The notes below the pieces were generated by a model, which was given only the letters and a program-made list of their open reading frames with translations, had not been told where the DNA came from and searched no databases. A stretch of DNA of 64,000 nt from Vulcanimicrobiota bacterium (GTDB lineage Bacteria; Vulcanimicrobiota; Vulcanimicrobiia; Vulcanimicrobiales; Vulcanimicrobiaceae), in contig PLLF01000093.1 of the NCBI GenBank assembly GCA_003140855.1, positions 1 through 64,000 on the forward strand, in the 5' to 3' direction. The stretch's first letter is position 1, and each line of letters opens with the position of its first letter. Made by a program: the position numbers and the translations under genes. Below, piece after piece: positions 60,516-64,000 of this stretch.

Positions 60516-61718
60516 CTATACTCGACGGGAGCTCATCGACCAGGCCAAGCCTACTAACAAGAAGTTGGCTACGAGTGAGCTGCCGCCATATGAGATGAAA
60601 GGCAGCGTGATCCCGGTCAGCGGGAAGAGCCCGATCACGCCGCCCACGATGATGAATACTTGAAAGGCCATGGTTGCCGCCAAGCCGATCGCCAGCAATT
60701 TGGTGTAGAGATCGGGCTGCGATTCCGCGATGGCCAAGATGCGCAGAACGAGCAGCAGAAAAAGTCCGAGCACGATGAGCGCACCGATAAGGCCGAACTC
60801 TTCGCTAATCGCGGCATACACATAGTCGGTTGCCGCCGCCGGAATAAAGCCGGGATGGCCGAGGCGATAGCCCGTGCCGAACAGCCCGCCCGCGGCCAAC
60901 GAATAGTAGCCCTGCGACGCCTGATAGCCCGCGCCCAGCGGATCCGCAAACGGATTGCGCCATACCGCAATGCGCGTGCCGACGTAACTGTAATGGTGCA
61001 TCGCCCAAAATGCGACCCCGACGAAAAGGACGAAACTGCCGGCGAGTAAATCGATGCGCCGCGTTCCGGCGTAAAGCAGAACGGCGAATGTTGCAAGCAG
61101 CAGCGCCGCCATCCCAATATCGCGCTGCAATACCAGGATCGCCATCGAGAGGCCCCAGCCCAAAATCAACGGCCCCAAGTATTTGAGATTGGCGCGTATC
61201 GACCAAGGACGCGCGTGTGCGATGACGTCCGCGGTCTCGGCGAGGTACGCGGCTAGAAAAAATACGATGAAGAGCTTGATCAGTTCGACCGGTTCGTATT
61301 GAATCGCGCCGATCCGGATCCACAAGCGCGCGCCGTTGACTTCCTGCCCGAACTTAAGCAGCAGCGCAAACAGCACGAGCGAGAGCAGCACCCACAGATA
61401 CTTGATGGCGGCTAGGCGCCGGAAATTGGTGAGCGCCGGACCCAATCCGACGGCGAGCAGCAGCGAGATGAGCAGCCAATATTGCTGACGGTGCGCAAGC
61501 TCCGGCGAGATGCGCGCCACCACAAGCAATCCAAACGCGGAAAGGACGATCGCAAACGCAGGCAGCGCGTCGTCGCGCATCGTTGCACGCGGCTGAGCGG
61601 CGACCCAAATGATGCTAAGAAGTGCGAGCACTGCCAGCAGCCACGGCGGGCCGATCGTCTTGGGCGGAGCGAACGAGAGCGCGAGCGCTGCAATTGCCAG
61701 CGCCATCGCGACCGGCAA
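60516..61718 (-). CDS. SEDS-family cell-wall glycosyltransferase (FtsW/RodA/SpoVE)
   Basis: Many TM helices; VNGARLWIRIGAIQYEPVELIKLFIVFFLAAYLAE, ISEEFGLIGALIVL, GLFPLTGITLPFISYGGSSLVANFLLVGLAWSMS. Confidence 0.94.
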   Translation of the reverse strand: MPVAMALAIAALALSFAPPKTIGPPWLLAVLALLSIIWVAAQPRATMRDDALPAFAIVLSAFGLLVVARISPELAHRQQYWLLISLLLAVGLGPALTNFRRLAAIKYLWVLLSLVLFALLLKFGQEVNGARLWIRIGAIQYEPVELIKLFIVFFLAAYLAETADVIAHARPWSIRANLKYLGPLILGWGLSMAILVLQRDIGMAALLLATFAVLLYAGTRRIDLLAGSFVLFVGVAFWAMHHYSYVGTRIAVWRNPFADPLGAGYQASQGYYSLAAGGLFGTGYRLGHPGFIPAAATDYVYAAISEEFGLIGALIVLGLFLLLVLRILAIAESQPDLYTKLLAIGLAATMAFQVFIIVGGVIGLFPLTGITLPFISYGGSSLVANFLLVGLAWSMSSRRV

Positions 61719-61738
61719 AAGCCTGCGTAGGACGATCG

Positions 61739-62383
61739 CTATCTGATGGCGAGCATCGCGTAAAAAAGAACGGTCGCCAGCACTGCGGTCAATATCGATG
61801 GTGCGGTGTGCGCCTTGGCGGGTGCCGGAACCTGCGATACCTCGACGCCGCTGAACCTGATGACGAGCCGCTCGGCGGAGGCCGGTAGCGGCCGTTCGGC
61901 CAGCACGAGCGCATCGCCCGGCACAAGCGCAAAAGCGGAGATAGCGAGATCGAGCGTGCGCGTGAGACCGAGCGCGCGCATCAGCACCGGCAAGCCGGGC
62001 TCGCCGTCAAAAGCCTCGTTCTTTGTCAGCGCGACGACCGACCCGCCGCGCACCAAATAGCCTGCGGTCGATCCGATGTGTGCGAGATATGCGCGCTCGC
62101 GAATCAACAGGACGGCGGTCATCGATGCGCCCGCGGTAACGTAATCTTCGTGCGATGCGCTGCGCGCATGCAACTCGTCGTTCACGCGCGTCACCGCGCG
62201 CTTCAACGCGTGTCCGCTTCGCGCGCGCCGTTCGAATTCGCGACGCAACCTTCCGAGCGCGAGCGGCGCCGCCGCCTCTCCGTCGATCCGGCCGAAACCG
62301 GTTGCAACGGCGAAAAGGTAACTGTCAGCCGCCAATTGCTGCGAGAGACAGCACCCGCGATCGCCGCTTACAGCTACGGTCAC
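61739..62383 (-). CDS. Degenerate PP2C-family protein (PstP-position pseudophosphatase) with C-terminal TM helix
   Basis: SGDRGCCLSQQLAADSYLFAVATGFGR, YLAHIGSTAGYLVRGG, PVLMRALGLTRTLD, GDALVLAERPL; C-terminal SILTAVLATVLFYAMLAIR. Confidence 0.75.
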   Translation of the reverse strand: MTVAVSGDRGCCLSQQLAADSYLFAVATGFGRIDGEAAAPLALGRLRREFERRARSGHALKRAVTRVNDELHARSASHEDYVTAGASMTAVLLIRERAYLAHIGSTAGYLVRGGSVVALTKNEAFDGEPGLPVLMRALGLTRTLDLAISAFALVPGDALVLAERPLPASAERLVIRFSGVEVSQVPAPAKAHTAPSILTAVLATVLFYAMLAIR

Positions 62384-62802
62384 GGCAGGGCCTGAGCTTC
62401 ACTTACTTCGATGCGGGTGTTTCCCACGTCGATATGATCCCCACTTTTTACCTCGATGCCCTCTACGGAAAGGCGTTTTCCGTTAAGAAATGTGCCGTTC
62501 CGGCTTCCCAAGTCCGTAAGGAAGAGCGAGCCTCCCGCAGCCTGCAGCGCTGCATGCCTACGGCTGGCTTCCGGATCGGCCAGCGGTATATCCGCATCTG
62601 AAGAACGCCCGATGATGCGTCCCGCTTGGCCTTCGGAGATCGTGAGCTCCGCTGGTCGATCGTTCACGGCGAGCACCAGCCGGATGTCCTGCGGCACGCG
62701 CGGCGCGGGCGTGAAGCGCCGGCGCCCGACGATCGCGCCGAAGACGGCGAGCGCGCCGAGAATCTCGAGCGATTCGATGCGCATCTCCGCGGGAAACGTC
62801 AC
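62380..62802 (-). CDS. FHA-domain protein with N-terminal TM (FhaB-like)
   Basis: GRIIGRSSDADIPLADPEASRRHAALQ...LTDLGSRNGTFLNGKRL. Confidence 0.92.
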   Translation of the reverse strand: MTFPAEMRIESLEILGALAVFGAIVGRRRFTPAPRVPQDIRLVLAVNDRPAELTISEGQAGRIIGRSSDADIPLADPEASRRHAALQAAGGSLFLTDLGSRNGTFLNGKRLSVEGIEVKSGDHIDVGNTRIEVSEAQALP

Positions 62803-63467
62803 GATTTCTCCACGCGCAGCTCGGCCTTGCCGAAAGCGACGATGTCGCCGGGCTTTAGCACGGCCGTGTCGATGCGTTCTCGATTGACGTAGGTACCATT
62901 GGTAGAACCGGCGTCGTGCACGACGAGCGCGCCATTTTGCACGTCGAACAGCGCATGAATTCGTGAAACGCTCGGATCGGGCAAGTGCACGTCGCTATCT
63001 GGGCTGCGGCCGACGCGGGCGGCTCCATTGATGCGAAACTCGGGTTCTGCCGCAATCCCGCCGAGCACGCGCAGCAGATAGGCTCTGCGCACGCACGTGG
63101 TTTCATCTTCCTCCGTTGCAATTTCAACCGCGCCGGCCACCATATCGGTGCCTTCGCGCAGCTCGATGCGCAGCGGCCGCTCGAAACGAATCCCGACGCG
63201 CTCGCCCACGTCCGTCAGCAGCGCGACCCATTCGCCTTCGAGATACGCTCGATGCGGCGAGAGCCGTTCGAAATCGTCGGCATGGACGTAGACGGCGTAG
63301 TGCGCCGGCGCAACGGCGCCGTCTTGCGTCTGGCGCGTCCTCGCTTCCATCGTCGCGACGAGTTTGCGCGCGATCTGGGCCGGTTCGAGATCGCTTGGAA
63401 ACATATTCGCGAAAGCACGCTCGACGAATGCGGCGCACGCTTCCTCGACGCGCCCAAAAAAACTCAC
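62799..63467 (-). CDS. DUF3662 + FHA domain protein (FhaA-like)
   Basis: VSFFGRVEEACAAFVERAFANMFPSDLEPAQIARKLVATMEARTRQT...ARVGRSPDSDVHLPDPSVSRIHALF...DAGSTNGTYVN; GTG at 63467. Confidence 0.92.
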   Translation of the reverse strand: MSFFGRVEEACAAFVERAFANMFPSDLEPAQIARKLVATMEARTRQTQDGAVAPAHYAVYVHADDFERLSPHRAYLEGEWVALLTDVGERVGIRFERPLRIELREGTDMVAGAVEIATEEDETTCVRRAYLLRVLGGIAAEPEFRINGAARVGRSPDSDVHLPDPSVSRIHALFDVQNGALVVHDAGSTNGTYVNRERIDTAVLKPGDIVAFGKAELRVEKS

Positions 63468-64000
63468 CGGCGCTCCAAACGTGCGACGTAAAATCCATCG
63501 CGTCCGTGCAATCCGGGCGGCACGAGGACGTCGCTTTGCCCGCGCTGCACGTTGTGGGCGCGCAAGCACCACTCGATCACCTCGGTCGTTTCGCGTGGAT
63601 CGGTCGAGCAGACGGCATAGACGATCGCACCTCCCTCGAAGAGTTGCGGCGCCAGCGCTTCGAGCAGCGCGCGCTGCGTGAGCGCCAAGCGTTCGCCGTC
63701 ATCGGGACGCTTCCGCCAGCGTGCCTCGGGATGGCGTCCGAGAACGCCCAACCCGGAACACGGCGCATCGATCAGCACGCGATCCACGCGCTGCGGCAAG
63801 ATCGGCGCGGTCGCGTCGCCGGCGATCGCAGTTATCTTCAATCCTGCAATCTGTGCGCGCCGCTCGAGCGTCTCGATCTTCCGGCGGTCGCGATCGATGC
63901 AGATCGGCGGCCGCTCGCCGCTCAGCCGCGCCGCGATCTGCAAAGCCTTATTTCCGCGCCCGCTGCATGCGTCGACCGCGATCTCGTCACCGTGCGGATT
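63464..64000 (-). CDS. 16S rRNA (cytosine-C5) methyltransferase, RsmB family (partial, runs off right edge)
   Basis: VDACSGRGNKALQIAARLSGE, VLIDAPCSGLGVLGRHPEARWRKRP, AIVYAVCSTDPRETTEVIEW. Confidence 0.92.
   Translation of the reverse strand, partial: NPHGDEIAVDACSGRGNKALQIAARLSGERPPICIDRDRRKIETLERRAQIAGLKITAIAGDATAPILPQRVDRVLIDAPCSGLGVLGRHPEARWRKRPDDGERLALTQRALLEALAPQLFEGGAIVYAVCSTDPRETTEVIEWCLRAHNVQRGQSDVLVPPGLHGRDGFYVARLERR

Overview
64 kb of high-GC, densely coding bacterial chromosome. It looks diderm (TonB-dependent receptor, outer-membrane-like proteins, cyclopropane fatty acid synthase). I see no rRNA, tRNA, CRISPR array, prophage or IS element. Main blocks: clpC (partial at the left edge); a propionyl/methylmalonyl-CoA cluster with embedded fabI; a compact peptidoglycan amino-sugar recycling operon (MalK-like ATPase, NagZ, beta-lactamase-fold hydrolase, AnmK, BadF-type kinase, MurQ, DUF4127); a TonB receptor; GH20 and S9 hydrolases; oppD/oppF-secG-dxs; GerMN-amidase-murI; a SpoIIE phosphatase; psuK-psuG; selD; a tandem pair of PDZ-multiTM-GAF-like receptors; fadA-fadB-fadE; fur; cfa; and an rsmB-fhaA-fhaB-PP2C-ftsW/rodA operon (partial at the right edge). 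Strongest observations: (1) selD is truncated in the ORF track. An in-frame UGA at 45474-45476 sits at the catalytic Cys/Sec position (SSCAG-U-ASK) and is followed by a SECIS-like hairpin, so SelD is very probably a selenoprotein. (2) The PP2C homologue of the fhaA-fhaB-pstP-rodA locus has lost the recognisable metal-binding motifs and looks like a membrane-anchored pseudophosphatase. (3) murI has its catalytic DSG motif upstream of every canonical start codon, implying an AUU start. (4) A dispersed palindromic repeat (CCCTTCGACARGCTCAGG type) lies in frame inside several metabolic genes. (5) DUF4127 is translationally coupled to MurQ/AnmK/NagZ. (6) An intrinsic-terminator-like hairpin overlaps the start codon of the GerMN gene. 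All family calls come from reading motifs; no database search was run.
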